A stretch of 64,000 nt of DNA from Bacteroidaceae bacterium (lineage in GTDB: Bacteria > Bacteroidota > Bacteroidia > Bacteroidales > Bacteroidaceae), in NCBI GenBank assembly GCA_017524545.1, contig JAFXVN010000030.1:1-64000 (forward strand). The letters run 5' to 3'. Shown here piece after piece: positions 43,523 through 50,839 of the stretch. A model generated the notes under the pieces. It was not told the DNA's origin and did not search any database. It saw nothing but the letters and a program-made list of their open reading frames with translations. The position numbers and the translations under genes were made by a program. The first letter of the stretch is position 1; each line of letters begins with the position of its first letter.

Positions 43523-43696
43523 CTATCCCTTATAAGCATTAACGCCACCTTGAATTACCTCACTCGGTGGGACTATTACATTCAACTCGCGCCAGAGCAC
43601 TTTGGCTATACCTGTCCGCCGAATGCTGATACCATCAATTGCAGTACCACTTGGGACGATGTTCTCGTGTTCTAATTTCACTGTCTGCAATTCCAT
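43523..43696 (-). CDS. Small protein (57 residues), partner of the retropepsin-like protein
   Basis: MELQTVKLEHENIVPSGTAI, then DGISIRRTGIAKVLWRELNV, ending in a VIQGGVNAYKG tail. Not recognised. Its own -7 box (TACTTTTG, 43726-43733) lies 30 bases upstream, and the protease-fold gene starts 4 bases after its stop. The pair looks like a toxin-antitoxin or regulator-protease cassette; this is inference from size and spacing. Confidence 0.65.
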   Translation of the reverse strand: MELQTVKLEHENIVPSGTAIDGISIRRTGIAKVLWRELNVIVPPSEVIQGGVNAYKG

Positions 43697-43712
43697 AGTT
43701 CCTCTATTCTAT

Positions 43713-43781
43713 ATGTTTCACACTGCAAAAGTACAACCTTTTTCCGAAACCACAAAACTTTACCAAAGAAAAAGCGCGGAG
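43713..43781. repeat. 69-bp direct repeat, copy 1 (promoter module)
   Basis: Differs at one base from 44303-44371. Contains a minus-strand -7 box. Ends with GCGCGGAG, the left half of a terminator stem that is complete only in copy 2. Confidence 0.95.
43726..43733 (-). promoter_or_regulatory. -7 box of the retropepsin cassette
   Basis: TACTTTTG on the minus strand within the 69-bp repeat. Confidence 0.6.
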
Positions 43782-43798
43782 CTATACCTCTACAGGGA

Positions 43799-44014
43799 CT
43801 AATTCATAGAGGTGCTGAATAAAGGGAAGCTTTCGCCAATAGCTTCAATGAGCATACAACTTGCAGCCAAGGTTTTCATTCCGTCTGGGGACGAAAGCCA
43901 GTCATCTGCACTTGCAATACCCTCATTCCATTTTTGAAGGTCATGTATCGCATGCTGAATTTGCAGAAGCAAATCCCGGACTATTTCAAGCTGCTTAGAT
44001 GATACGGATTCCAT
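43799..44014 (-). pseudogene. HEPN-domain protein, C-terminally truncated
   Basis: 71 residues (IVRDLLLQIQHAIHDLQKWN .. TLAASCMLIEAIGE). This is the first half of the DUF86-type HEPN proteins that normally run to about 110 residues. The catalytic RxxxxH region that should follow the IGES helix is missing; the frame ends in FPLFSTSMN, 18 bases before copy 1 of the 69-bp repeat. It overlaps the MNT gene by 20 bases. Loss of the active-site half suggests the toxin is dead while the MNT partner remains. Confidence 0.75.
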
Positions 44015-44288
44015 CGGTTTCTATTTGTTTGCGGAAAAAGGGACGCATATTTCGATGTTCCTGTATGAGGTCGACACTACAACCCAACAAGTCTTCCAAG
44101 TAGCGGGCAGCCGCCGCATGGTTATAAAATTTGGGCGGCATGGTGGCAAAAAGGTCAACATCGCTACCCTCATGATGCTCGTCTCTGGCGACAGAGCCAA
44201 AAATGCGCAAAGAAGTGATGCCGAAGCGTTTTTGCAACTCGTCGGCATGGCTACTGATGATATCTATATATTCGCCCCGCGACTTCAT
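43995..44288 (-). CDS. MNT-type nucleotidyltransferase (antitoxin of HEPN pair)
   Basis: 97 residues from the Met at 44288 (MKSRGEYIDIISSHADELQK). Motif GSVARDEHHEGSDVDLF gives the GS..DxD nucleotidyltransferase site; LEDLLGCSVDLIQEHRNMRP follows. In MNT-HEPN modules this enzyme adds AMP to the HEPN RNase and so silences it. The frame is open further upstream to 44345, but the promoter lies there. Confidence 0.88.
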   Translation of the reverse strand: MKSRGEYIDIISSHADELQKRFGITSLRIFGSVARDEHHEGSDVDLFATMPPKFYNHAAAARYLEDLLGCSVDLIQEHRNMRPFFRKQIETDGIRII

Positions 44289-44302
44289 TTTCTCATATTC
44301 AC

Positions 44303-44371
44303 ATGTTTCACACTGCAAAAATACAACCTTTTTCCGAAACCACAAAACTTTACCAAAGAAAAAGCGCGGAG
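44303..44371. repeat. 69-bp direct repeat, copy 2 (promoter module)
   Basis: 68 of 69 bases match 43713-43781. Holds the -7 box of the MNT gene and runs into the terminator stem at 44358-44408. Confidence 0.95.
44316..44323 (-). promoter_or_regulatory. -7 box of the MNT gene
   Basis: TATTTTTG on the minus strand, 28 bases before the start at 44288. Confidence 0.55.
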
Positions 44372-44408
44372 GCAGAGGGACGATGCCCTTTCTGCCTCCG
44401 CGCTTTTT
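44358..44408 (-). terminator. Strong (bidirectional) terminator
   Basis: Stem AAAGCGCGGAGGCAGA (44361-44376) / TCTGCCTCCGCGCTTT (44391-44406), perfect over 16 bp, A-rich on one side and T-rich on the other. It should end the minus-strand operon of the GLUG protein and small peptide before the MNT promoter. Confidence 0.9.
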
Positions 44409-44464
44409 ATAGATTGTGGATTAGCTTAGTCCCTTAGGTCTTAGACTGCCAAAGCAACCAAGCC

Positions 44465-44492
44465 CTAATCTTTAATCTCTAATCCTTAATCC
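44465..44492. repeat. Period-7 micro-array (CTAATCT)
   Basis: CTAATCT, TTAATCT, CTAATCC, TTAATCC, between the terminator and the small peptide gene. Confidence 0.9.
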
Positions 44493-44517
44493 TCGCCCAC
44501 GAGAATCGTGGCGACAA

Positions 44518-44700
44518 TTACCACTCATTGTCCCAAAGGGACTTATCGGTGATGCCCTTGACTTCCATATCGGAACCGTCACCTTCACCGCCATTCCTAA
44601 GTATTCTGTCTCCACTGCCATTGCTTCCCGAGAGCATGGCTGCATTCCTAATGCAAAGTTCCACAGTCAGAGATGTGGGTGCCACATATATCTTTTTCAT
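44518..44700 (-). CDS. Small MKK-Y-P peptide (60 residues)
   Basis: MKKIYVAPTSLTVELCIRNA, then AMLSGSNGSGDRILRNGGEG, ending SLWDNEW. Same layout as the 54-residue product at 31166: basic MKK, an early Tyr and Pro, a Val-Glu stretch, ML(A/S)(E/G)S, then a polar tail with terminal acidic Trp residues. The start lies 19 bases after the stop of the GLUG surface protein on the same strand, so the two are probably one transcript. Function unknown. Confidence 0.75.
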   Translation of the reverse strand: MKKIYVAPTSLTVELCIRNAAMLSGSNGSGDRILRNGGEGDGSDMEVKGITDKSLWDNEW

Positions 44701-44719
44701 TGTATATACAGATTAAGAG

Positions 44720-47524
44720 TTAGAATAAAACCTTTTTACCATTCACGATATTGATGCCCTTTTGCATCCTGCTGATGCGCAGACCAGCCACATTATATAT
44801 AACTCCATCGCCTTCAGAGAGAGTTGGAGCATGACTACTTATGCCATCCGCATCATCCTCAATATCAAAACTGAGTGCCTTAACGGGAGAGTCGTCATCC
44901 AGAGTGAAGTAAGCACGGAAGCCTTTCATATCAACGGATGAGTCCGTAAGCTTCTTCAACTCACTATTGTTTGTAATGTAGTAGTCGCCAACATTGATTG
45001 AGGCCTTTTTGAAGCGGCCAACCATGTTAACTTCAAACCTATCTATCGTATGAGCTTCTGCAACAATTGTCTTGTCGGTAGCAGTTATCGTCGGAACATC
45101 AGCACTTGTCTTAACGAGATAGGGCTTGCTTGCCTCGATGCTGGAAGCGGCTGTGAATATCATACATGCTTCGTCACCTGTTCCGTTTACATTTGTCAAC
45201 TCGCGCACGTCCCAACCGGAGGGGATGGCATAGTCGAAAGGCAGACAGAGGCCAACCCACTTACCAGCAGTAATGCTACGGGCAACGCTCACATGCTTAG
45301 CTGTTACGTTTGCGCCGTCAGGAAGCGCATACTTTGTCTTCGAATCATCAAGGTTCAGCTGATAGACAGTATAATCGTCGCCATCCTGATTATAATAAAC
45401 ATCATCTTCGGAATCATTGAACCATTGACCAGTCAGCACTTCCTTAGAGCCGAAAGTAGGATGACCTTCTTCCTGACTGAGGTCCTGGGTGAAAGGACTG
45501 TCAAGAGTTACACAGAGTTCACCAGAATAAACCTTGTTGATGTCGTAATTATTAGTCTTACCAGAGTATTGAGAATCGGACAATATATTATAGCATTTTG
45601 AATAAATCCAACTTCCGTTACCTCTTCCTAATGTGCGTTTTCTGCTGTCTCCTTCAACATGCTTAATTGTGCCACAGTTATAAAAATTTGTTACCGTTAG
45701 AGTTGCACCATCATTCCATGCAACAATGACAGCATCCTCATCGCCATTGGTGTCATCACCGATTGTGCCAGAATTGTAACAGTTTGTTAGAGAAATGTTA
45801 ATATTGTTACTTGACTTGTTGGCACCGACGAAGGCTGCGGTGTTCTTTTTCCCAATAACTGTTGCCTCGTTACCGCAATTCTGGAAGGTCAAAGTGCCCG
45901 AAGATCCTTTGACTGCAGCTACGAATGCTGCATTGCCATAAGTGGTATTAGTTGTCTTAATAGAACATGTTGAATCTAAAATGAGGTTTTGGATGGTCGC
46001 ACCAGCACAGACTGAGAACAAGCCCTGTTCTGCCAAACCATTGTTAATGTTCAAATGAGTAATGCGGAATCCTTTACCATCAAATGTACCTGCATAATTA
46101 TATGTAGTAGTACCTATGGGAGTGTATGTGACATCACTCATATCAATATCATTGGTCAGCTCTGCGTTCAAAGAAGCATTCCCTGCATTGACCAAAGAGG
46201 AGAAGTCTGTCAAATCTTTTGCTGAGCTGATATTTACTGTACCTGTACTGTTAAGATTGGAGTACCAATAGGAATCACTTTCCCCATATCGATAAACAGT
46301 TCTTTGTGTATCAAACGGAATGGGATAATCGTCAGTGCCTATAGTCTGAGTCCATGTAGCTTCGCTTTCTCCATGACCAAGTTTATAGCAGAGTTCGCCA
46401 CTTGCAACTGTGGTTCTTGCTATCTTTGTTCCTTGTGTATAGAATTCTGCTCCATTGGCATCATAGCAGTTTGAAAGTGTAATGGTTGCATCGTCAGGTT
46501 TGCGATATAGGCTTTTATAATTATCCATATTATGGATGTCACCAATATTCCAACAGTTGGTGAAGGAGGTTCCACTCTGTGTCCAGCCAGCAAATGCTGC
46601 ACATTCACCATCCTGACCATGTATTTCACCGGTATTGGCACAATTTGTAGCCACAATCTTAGTTCCGCCTTGACCACAGCCGACAAGACCAGCTGCGTTG
46701 GCACTACTATTGCCTGTTGAAGTAACATTGGCCATATTGATGACATTAGTTAGTGTAACTGTTCCACCTCCTTCTGCCGAACCAATGATGCCACCGATTT
46801 TTGCAGTTCCTTTGAACGAGCATCCGGTGCCAACAATCAAATTCTTAATGACGGCACCATCAGTTGCATAGCAAAACAATCCTGTATAACCAAAAGATGT
46901 GTTATAATCTACCTTTAGATTGGTAATTGCGTGGCCCTGACCGTCGAACTCTCCGGTGAACTTGATTGCATTTGCACAACAGATGGGTGTAAAGTCTGTT
47001 ATAGAAGTCATATCAATGTTTGCGGTAAGTTTTGCCTTAACGCTGGGGGCTATTGCTCCTTTGTTGATTGCATCAGCAAAGTTTTTTAGGTCATTAGCAG
47101 TTCTTATTTGATAGTATCCATCCGTAAGGGTGGGAATAGTCATCGTTGCTGACTCGGCCTTAATGGTTTTGTCACTTGTGTTGACGGTGATTTTGTAAAT
47201 GCCATCCGATGCTACCTTCCATTGGTAATCCCCTCCACTACGGTCTTGAATACTGCTTGGTTCAGAAAGGGTTACAAGTGAAGAAGTAGCATTGTAGCCA
47301 TAATCCCAACTGTCTTTATTAGTTAAAATCTTGAATTGGCCTGATGCTTTGAAGTATCCAGTCCATTCAAAAACATTCGTACTTGTTTCTGTCATTTTCG
47401 TTGCCCTCATAGCATTGTTAATGTTCCAATCGATAGAAACGGCACTTCCTACCAAGTACAAATCTTCCGCCCAGCCGGTCAAGGTTCCTGCAGCGAGGAG
47501 GAGTGTAAATAATAGTTTTTTCAT
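44720..47524 (-). CDS. Secreted GLUG-repeat protein with SusE/F-like N-terminus and sorting signal
   Basis: 934 residues with a signal peptide (1-19). N-terminal SusE/SusF-like beta domain (20-125: DLYLVGSAVSIDWNINNAMR, FKILTNKDSWDYGY). From about 130 to 680 there are GLUG-type beta-solenoid repeats (GLFCYATDGAVIKNLIVGTG, GLFSVCAGATIQNLILDS, several ANCANTGEI-type turns). A beta module (about 735-865) and a sorting signal ending GINIVNGKKVLF follow. GLUG repeats occur in adhesins and surface proteases; no catalytic residues are recognised. The distinct AT-rich stretch at about 45.5-46.5 kb suggests a different origin from its neighbours. Confidence 0.78.
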   Translation of the reverse strand: MKKLLFTLLLAAGTLTGWAEDLYLVGSAVSIDWNINNAMRATKMTETSTNVFEWTGYFKASGQFKILTNKDSWDYGYNATSSLVTLSEPSSIQDRSGGDYQWKVASDGIYKITVNTSDKTIKAESATMTIPTLTDGYYQIRTANDLKNFADAINKGAIAPSVKAKLTANIDMTSITDFTPICCANAIKFTGEFDGQGHAITNLKVDYNTSFGYTGLFCYATDGAVIKNLIVGTGCSFKGTAKIGGIIGSAEGGGTVTLTNVINMANVTSTGNSSANAAGLVGCGQGGTKIVATNCANTGEIHGQDGECAAFAGWTQSGTSFTNCWNIGDIHNMDNYKSLYRKPDDATITLSNCYDANGAEFYTQGTKIARTTVASGELCYKLGHGESEATWTQTIGTDDYPIPFDTQRTVYRYGESDSYWYSNLNSTGTVNISSAKDLTDFSSLVNAGNASLNAELTNDIDMSDVTYTPIGTTTYNYAGTFDGKGFRITHLNINNGLAEQGLFSVCAGATIQNLILDSTCSIKTTNTTYGNAAFVAAVKGSSGTLTFQNCGNEATVIGKKNTAAFVGANKSSNNINISLTNCYNSGTIGDDTNGDEDAVIVAWNDGATLTVTNFYNCGTIKHVEGDSRKRTLGRGNGSWIYSKCYNILSDSQYSGKTNNYDINKVYSGELCVTLDSPFTQDLSQEEGHPTFGSKEVLTGQWFNDSEDDVYYNQDGDDYTVYQLNLDDSKTKYALPDGANVTAKHVSVARSITAGKWVGLCLPFDYAIPSGWDVRELTNVNGTGDEACMIFTAASSIEASKPYLVKTSADVPTITATDKTIVAEAHTIDRFEVNMVGRFKKASINVGDYYITNNSELKKLTDSSVDMKGFRAYFTLDDDSPVKALSFDIEDDADGISSHAPTLSEGDGVIYNVAGLRISRMQKGINIVNGKKVLF

Positions 47525-47617
47525 TTTGTTTGTTGATTAATTATTTTGGTTAGTTGTTTTATGTTTGTTTTGTTTTAATACTCTATCAGTTCAAGCCCTT
47601 GATAGGCGCTTGCCCTA

Positions 47618-48121
47618 TTAAGGTTGGGGTTTCAATTCGTTGAACATCGTCGTCTCCTTTTCAAAGACTGCGAGGATATTTTGAAGTTGAGGGTTGCTCC
47701 GTTGCACGATAATTGCCACATATTCTTTCCTACTATCTTCTCCATGTATTTCCACTGAACGCGCCACATAGTACTTATTCTGTTCGGATCCATTAAACCA
47801 TCGCAAGAATAGTCGGGCACGCTGTGCTTGCTGTCCTCCTTCTGTGCTGCACATGTATAAGAGAATGTCAGGATTCTGACGAAAGAATTCCTCTATAATA
47901 CAGATGACTGTCTGGGGGATTTTGGGATCACCGGGTGACGACTGATGCTCAAGGTTGGTAAGATTAAACCAGTATGCTGTGAAATAGGGGTTGCTATCCA
48001 ATTCAAAATCGACGGCATAAAGGATATCGTAATCAGTCTTGAACAAATACTTCCCATTTGGACTTAACCAAACGAGATACTCTGAGTGCGCATTGATTAG
48101 GTTAAGATTGAGCGTATTCAT
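47618..48121 (-). CDS. DUF6169-like hypothetical protein
   Basis: 167 residues, cytoplasmic, with a pattern I associate with DUF6169 (LFKTDYDILYAVDFELDSNP .. AYWFNLTN, then VICIIEEFFRQNPDILLYMC, RARLFLRWFNG). The start lies 3 bases after the stop of the 60-residue upstream gene, so they form a tight pair. This size and arrangement resemble a toxin-antitoxin module, but no reaction is known. Family name from memory of motif pattern only. Confidence 0.6.
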   Translation of the reverse strand: MNTLNLNLINAHSEYLVWLSPNGKYLFKTDYDILYAVDFELDSNPYFTAYWFNLTNLEHQSSPGDPKIPQTVICIIEEFFRQNPDILLYMCSTEGGQQAQRARLFLRWFNGSEQNKYYVARSVEIHGEDSRKEYVAIIVQRSNPQLQNILAVFEKETTMFNELKPQP

Positions 48122-48124
48122 TAT

Positions 48125-48307
48125 CTACACGGCAAACTCGAAATAGTGTGACTCTTTAGCGCGGCGACTTTCTTCAACGATAGATCTAAGTTCCGCTTTC
48201 GTCTCTTTTTCCCATGCTGCTTTACGCTGGCGGGCTGCATTAAACCACGCAACAATTTCTTCAGGTGTACGTATTTTCTTCGTGATTGCTTCCATAGTTT
48301 TGGGCAT
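48125..48307 (-). CDS. Small helical partner of the DUF6169-like protein
   Basis: 60 residues (IVAWFNAARQRKAAWEKETK .. ESRRAKESHYFEFAV), almost entirely helical and charged. Directly precedes the DUF6169-like gene (3-base gap). An antitoxin-like or chaperone-like role is inferred from size and position only. Met5 (48295) is an alternative start. Confidence 0.6.
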   Translation of the reverse strand: MPKTMEAITKKIRTPEEIVAWFNAARQRKAAWEKETKAELRSIVEESRRAKESHYFEFAV

Positions 48308-48338
48308 TATATGGTTTGTTGTTGATATTATTATCGTT

Positions 48339-48501
48339 TTATTCTATATCCATCATGTCGAAGAACATCAAGCGTGTATGTTCGTCCTCTTCTTTCTTTG
48401 TAAGTTCCTTAAAGCCGTTCTTGCGATAGAACTCAATGGCGGAAAGGTAGGCAGTCAAACTCGGTCAACTTATAGTCAAGTGTCAAAGGTACAACAGTCA
48501 T
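48339..48501 (-). pseudogene. GNAT acetyltransferase toxin remnant (internal deletion)
   Basis: The N-terminus starts at 48501, 3 bases after the antitoxin stop: MTVVPLTLDYKLTEFDC. At about 48452 it jumps, out of frame, to the C-terminus of the same family: AYLSAIEFYRKNGFKELTKK, then EEDEHTRLMFFDMMDIE and stop. Roughly 100 codons holding the acetyl-CoA site are gone. Head and tail together show a deleted GNAT toxin. Confidence 0.75.
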
Positions 48502-48504
48502 CGT

Positions 48505-48675
48505 TTACCAACAGAAAGTGATTCGTTTACTGATTTCCTTGAACTGGTGCTCCTGCTTCTTTTGGTAGGCAGCTCTCGCTTCCGGGCTTATTGCCTCTAC
48601 GCGCTCCATCTCCTTGACGAAACGTTCCGCATCTTCACCGTATAGTATTGGTGTTTCTCTTATTGGTCTTGCCAT
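48505..48675 (-). CDS. Antitoxin-like small protein of the GNAT module
   Basis: 56 residues: MARPIRETPILYGEDAERFV, then a charged helix with ISPEARAAYQKKQEHQFKEI. This N-terminal pattern (MARPI..TP.LYG.DA) is one I associate with Bacteroidales antitoxins that precede GNAT-type toxins. The frame is intact while its toxin is deleted, so it survives alone. The likely -7 box is far upstream (48801-48808). Confidence 0.65.
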   Translation of the reverse strand: MARPIRETPILYGEDAERFVKEMERVEAISPEARAAYQKKQEHQFKEISKRITFCW

Positions 48676-48800
48676 AATTATGTCTTTATTTTATGCCGTT
48701 TGGATTTACCGTCTGCAATTCCACAGCTGCAATGTATTATGCGTTTAGCCCTCTCGTTTTTGTGTTCATGCGTTGGCGCTCATGCGCCTTTAATCAGACG

Positions 48801-48808
48801 CAAAGATA
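48801..48808 (-). promoter_or_regulatory. -7 box candidate for the GNAT antitoxin
   Basis: TATCTTTG on the minus strand. The leader would be about 120 bases, longer than usual here, so a lost gene may once have lain between. Confidence 0.4.
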
Positions 48809-48876
48809 CTACAAAAAGAGGAAAGAGAAAAGCAAAAAGAGGAAAAATTATTTGTTATTCATCAAAAAGGGAAAAA

Positions 48877-48911
48877 CTATGGACTATGGACTATGGATTA
48901 TGAACTATTAT
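48877..48911. repeat. Period-7 micro-array (CTATGGA)
   Basis: Three CTATGGA, then TTATGAA, CTATTAT: sits immediately upstream of the -7 box of the AbiEii-type operon, where the -33 element should be. Confidence 0.9.
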
Positions 48912-48914
48912 TCG

Positions 48915-48922
48915 TATCTTTG
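48915..48922 (+). promoter_or_regulatory. -7 box of the AbiEii-type operon
   Basis: TATCTTTG. Transcription should start near 48929, only about 5-14 bases before the ATG candidates at 48934 and 48943. Confidence 0.65.
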
Positions 48923-48933
48923 TGGCGGAATTG

Positions 48934-49275
48934 ATGCCGTTTATGTCAAAGATTGAGATAAAACAAGTACTGGAAAATGAGCTGAAACGAGAGAATTGTT
49001 TCTGGTCATACGATGCAACATCGGTTGATGATGTCCCACAAAGTATGCTCATCGAAAAGACGCTGCTGTATCTCGACCTGAAAGAGATAGACCTGCTCTT
49101 CCAACTCTATCCATACAAGCAGATAAAGCAAGTATGGCTCGACCGCCTCGTGCCGCAGGGCGAATACCTCTATACGCTGAACAGGTTCCTTGCATGGTAC
49201 TATTTCAAGGCAAAACGACCCGACCAATACGTTAAGTCAATGGCAACACGACACTTCAACAAGCTTTTCACATGA
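48934..49275 (+). CDS. DUF6922-like partner (antitoxin) of AbiEii-type toxin
   Basis: 113 residues from 48934, 110 from 48943 (MSKIEIKQVLENELKRENCF); the promoter excludes the GTG at 48922. Pattern FWSYD, a proline-containing turn (DDVPQSMLIEKTLLYLDLKE), and VWLDRLVPQG resembles the DUF6922 proteins that precede AbiEii-type nucleotidyltransferases in Bacteroidetes. It overlaps the next gene by 4 bases (ATGA). The antitoxin role is inferred. Confidence 0.7.
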   Translation: MPFMSKIEIKQVLENELKRENCFWSYDATSVDDVPQSMLIEKTLLYLDLKEIDLLFQLYPYKQIKQVWLDRLVPQGEYLYTLNRFLAWYYFKAKRPDQYVKSMATRHFNKLFT

Positions 49276-49934
49276 CAGCTCTCGCTCCACACACCACTCT
49301 TGTTTTTGAGCAGGCCACTTCTCTGGATTGCATCAAACCGTACATCCTTGTCGGTGGGACCGCCCTTTCTCTCCAGATAGGCACTCGGCAAAGCGAGGAT
49401 TTGGACTTCATGCGTTGGCGCACAAGTAAAGACGAGAAAATGGAAGTGGATTGGAACGAGATTAAGAAGGAACTTGCCACCATCGGCGATGTGCGGGGAA
49501 TGAATCTGATGGACATTGACCATGTGGAATTCCTCGTCTCGGGTGTGAAGTTTTCTTTCTATGCGAGCAATCGTTTTTCTCCTGTTGAGAATGCTGTCAA
49601 ATACCGTAACAACCTGAGACTTGCCGACATTGAGGCCATCGGTGCGATGAAAATGGAAGTGATGCTCCGAAGAAGCAACTTTCGTGACTATTATGACATC
49701 TATTCCATACTCAAACAGGGTGTCAGCATTCAGACGCTTGTCAACAAAGCCCTGGACTATAGCCAGCACCAGCTGCATACCAAAAACATCCTGGCGATGC
49801 TGACAAACGGGCAACGCTTTTCACAAGATGAGAGATTCCGTCAGATGCTTCCGAAATATAATGTCAGTGCAAAGGAAATAGAAGAATACATCAAGTCGCA
49901 GTTGCAGCTTTTCACACAGAAAACGTCACATTAG
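49272..49934 (+). CDS. AbiEii/AbiGii-family nucleotidyltransferase toxin
   Basis: 220 residues. The family's GGTALSLQIGTRQSEDLDFM site (GG-T-A and the catalytic D-x-D) is at about 29-48, followed by VEFLVSGVKFSFYA, ADIEAIGAMKMEVMLRRSNF and RDYYDIYSIL. AbiEii enzymes add nucleotides to tRNA or other targets and act as phage-abortive toxins. The full-length family core is present and the partner gene overlaps by 4 bases, so the module looks intact. Confidence 0.88.
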   Translation: MTALAPHTTLVFEQATSLDCIKPYILVGGTALSLQIGTRQSEDLDFMRWRTSKDEKMEVDWNEIKKELATIGDVRGMNLMDIDHVEFLVSGVKFSFYASNRFSPVENAVKYRNNLRLADIEAIGAMKMEVMLRRSNFRDYYDIYSILKQGVSIQTLVNKALDYSQHQLHTKNILAMLTNGQRFSQDERFRQMLPKYNVSAKEIEEYIKSQLQLFTQKTSH

Positions 49935-50126
49935 ACATCGAAAAACACAAAAGATTCGAATAATTCTCTGTCACACAGAAAACGCAGAAAGCACAGATTC
50001 TCTAATTCACTAATTCTTGATACTTAATTGTTATCGACCACGAATTGCACAAATTGCTCGAATACATTGTTCTGTGCTTTCCGTGGTTTCTGTGCGACAT
50101 AGAGCACGAATGGGACGATTATATTG
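49935..50126. repeat. About 190-bp direct repeat, copy A
   Basis: Begins ACATCGAAAAACACAAAAGA and shares long identical runs with 50510-50706. Contains period-8/9 words (TTCTCTAATTC, TTTCCGTGGTTTCTGTGC). The stretch 50127-50200 holds only an AGAATTAG micro-array and no gene. Confidence 0.9.
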
Positions 50127-50200
50127 TTCTGTCAAGAATTAGAGAATTGGAGAAGGTTTAGCTCGGAGACCTGGAGGTCAAAGTAAATGGCAAACATAAC

Positions 50201-50374
50201 TTAGGCAGGTTGGAAATAACATGCTTCGCCAAAGAAGATTCGGCCACTTTTATCCTGAACGGCTATTTCCTCCCCCATGAAGGGATTGGTACGGATTTTT
50301 ATGACGACACCTTCTATCCACTCTGTAAGTCCTGTCAGCACTGGACTGACTTTTGCCCTTAATCCAACACTCAT
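50201..50374 (-). CDS. Small KOW/SH3-like protein (57 residues)
   Basis: MSVGLRAKVSPVLTGLTEWI, then EGVVIKIRTNPFMGEEIAVQ, then DKSGRIFFGEACYFQPA. All-beta pattern with a GxVIxIxxNPFxG core, resembling small SH3-like Bacteroidales proteins. The start at 50374 is chosen because a -7 box (50400-50407) lies 26 bases upstream, inside the longer open frame. It is bracketed by direct repeats A and B. Function unknown. Confidence 0.65.
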   Translation of the reverse strand: MSVGLRAKVSPVLTGLTEWIEGVVIKIRTNPFMGEEIAVQDKSGRIFFGEACYFQPA

Positions 50375-50399
50375 ACGTCTGTATTTTATAGTTGCGTGA

Positions 50400-50407
50400 C
50401 AAAGGTA
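50400..50407 (-). promoter_or_regulatory. -7 box of the 57-residue SH3-like gene
   Basis: TACCTTTG on the minus strand; it sets the start at 50374. Confidence 0.65.
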
Positions 50408-50509
50408 CACATTATTTTGCACACAGAAAGCCCTGTGGCATATTTTTTTCTTAACTGCACAGATAAGCGCACAAAAAGGAAAGGTTTCGCGCCAAAACAC
50501 AAACCTCAA

Positions 50510-50706
50510 ACATCGAAAAACACAAAAGATTCGAATAATTCTCTGTCACACAGAAAACAGAAAGCACAGATTCTCTAATTCACTAATTCTTGATGTCATA
50601 TTGTTATCGACCACGGATTGCACGAATTGCTCGAATTTATTATAATTTCTGTGCTATCCGTGGTTTCTGTGCGACATAGAACGCGAACGGAACGGATTAT
50701 CTATTG
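50510..50706. repeat. About 190-bp direct repeat, copy B
   Basis: Second copy of 49935-50126, with a short deletion (CG lost in AAAACGCAGAAAG) and scattered substitutions. A weaker third match to its first 28 bases is at 31505-31532. It occupies the middle of the 465-bp gap before higA; the remainder holds the two promoters. Confidence 0.9.
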
Positions 50707-50767
50707 TCATACCGGCTGGGAGGACAAGGGTATTTCGTTTATATTTCTGTTCATTCTTGCACATAAA

Positions 50768-50799
50768 TTTGCATAATTGAACAGAAGTTTATAACTTTG
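50768..50799 (+). promoter_or_regulatory. Promoter of the higA-like gene
   Basis: TTTG (50768-50771), 20-base spacer, TAACTTTG (50792-50799): a well-spaced Bacteroidetes promoter. Confidence 0.7.
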
Positions 50800-50839
50800 C
50801 GCCATCAAACAAGAGTATTAGATACATGCTAATTGCCAA

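Noticed and set aside
43499..43548. ATG at 43548 as start of the retropepsin-like gene
   Set aside because: It would overlap the upstream 57-residue gene by 26 bases; the ATG at 43518 gives a normal 4-base gap.
6545..44720. Nearby type IX secretion machinery for the ten cargo proteins
   Set aside because: No Por/Gld/Spr component was found in the window; the sorting signals are the only evidence.
48690..48726. Possible remnant of the 57-residue gene at 43523 (reads VELQTVNPNGI)
   Set aside because: Only about 13 identical bases; too short to separate from chance.
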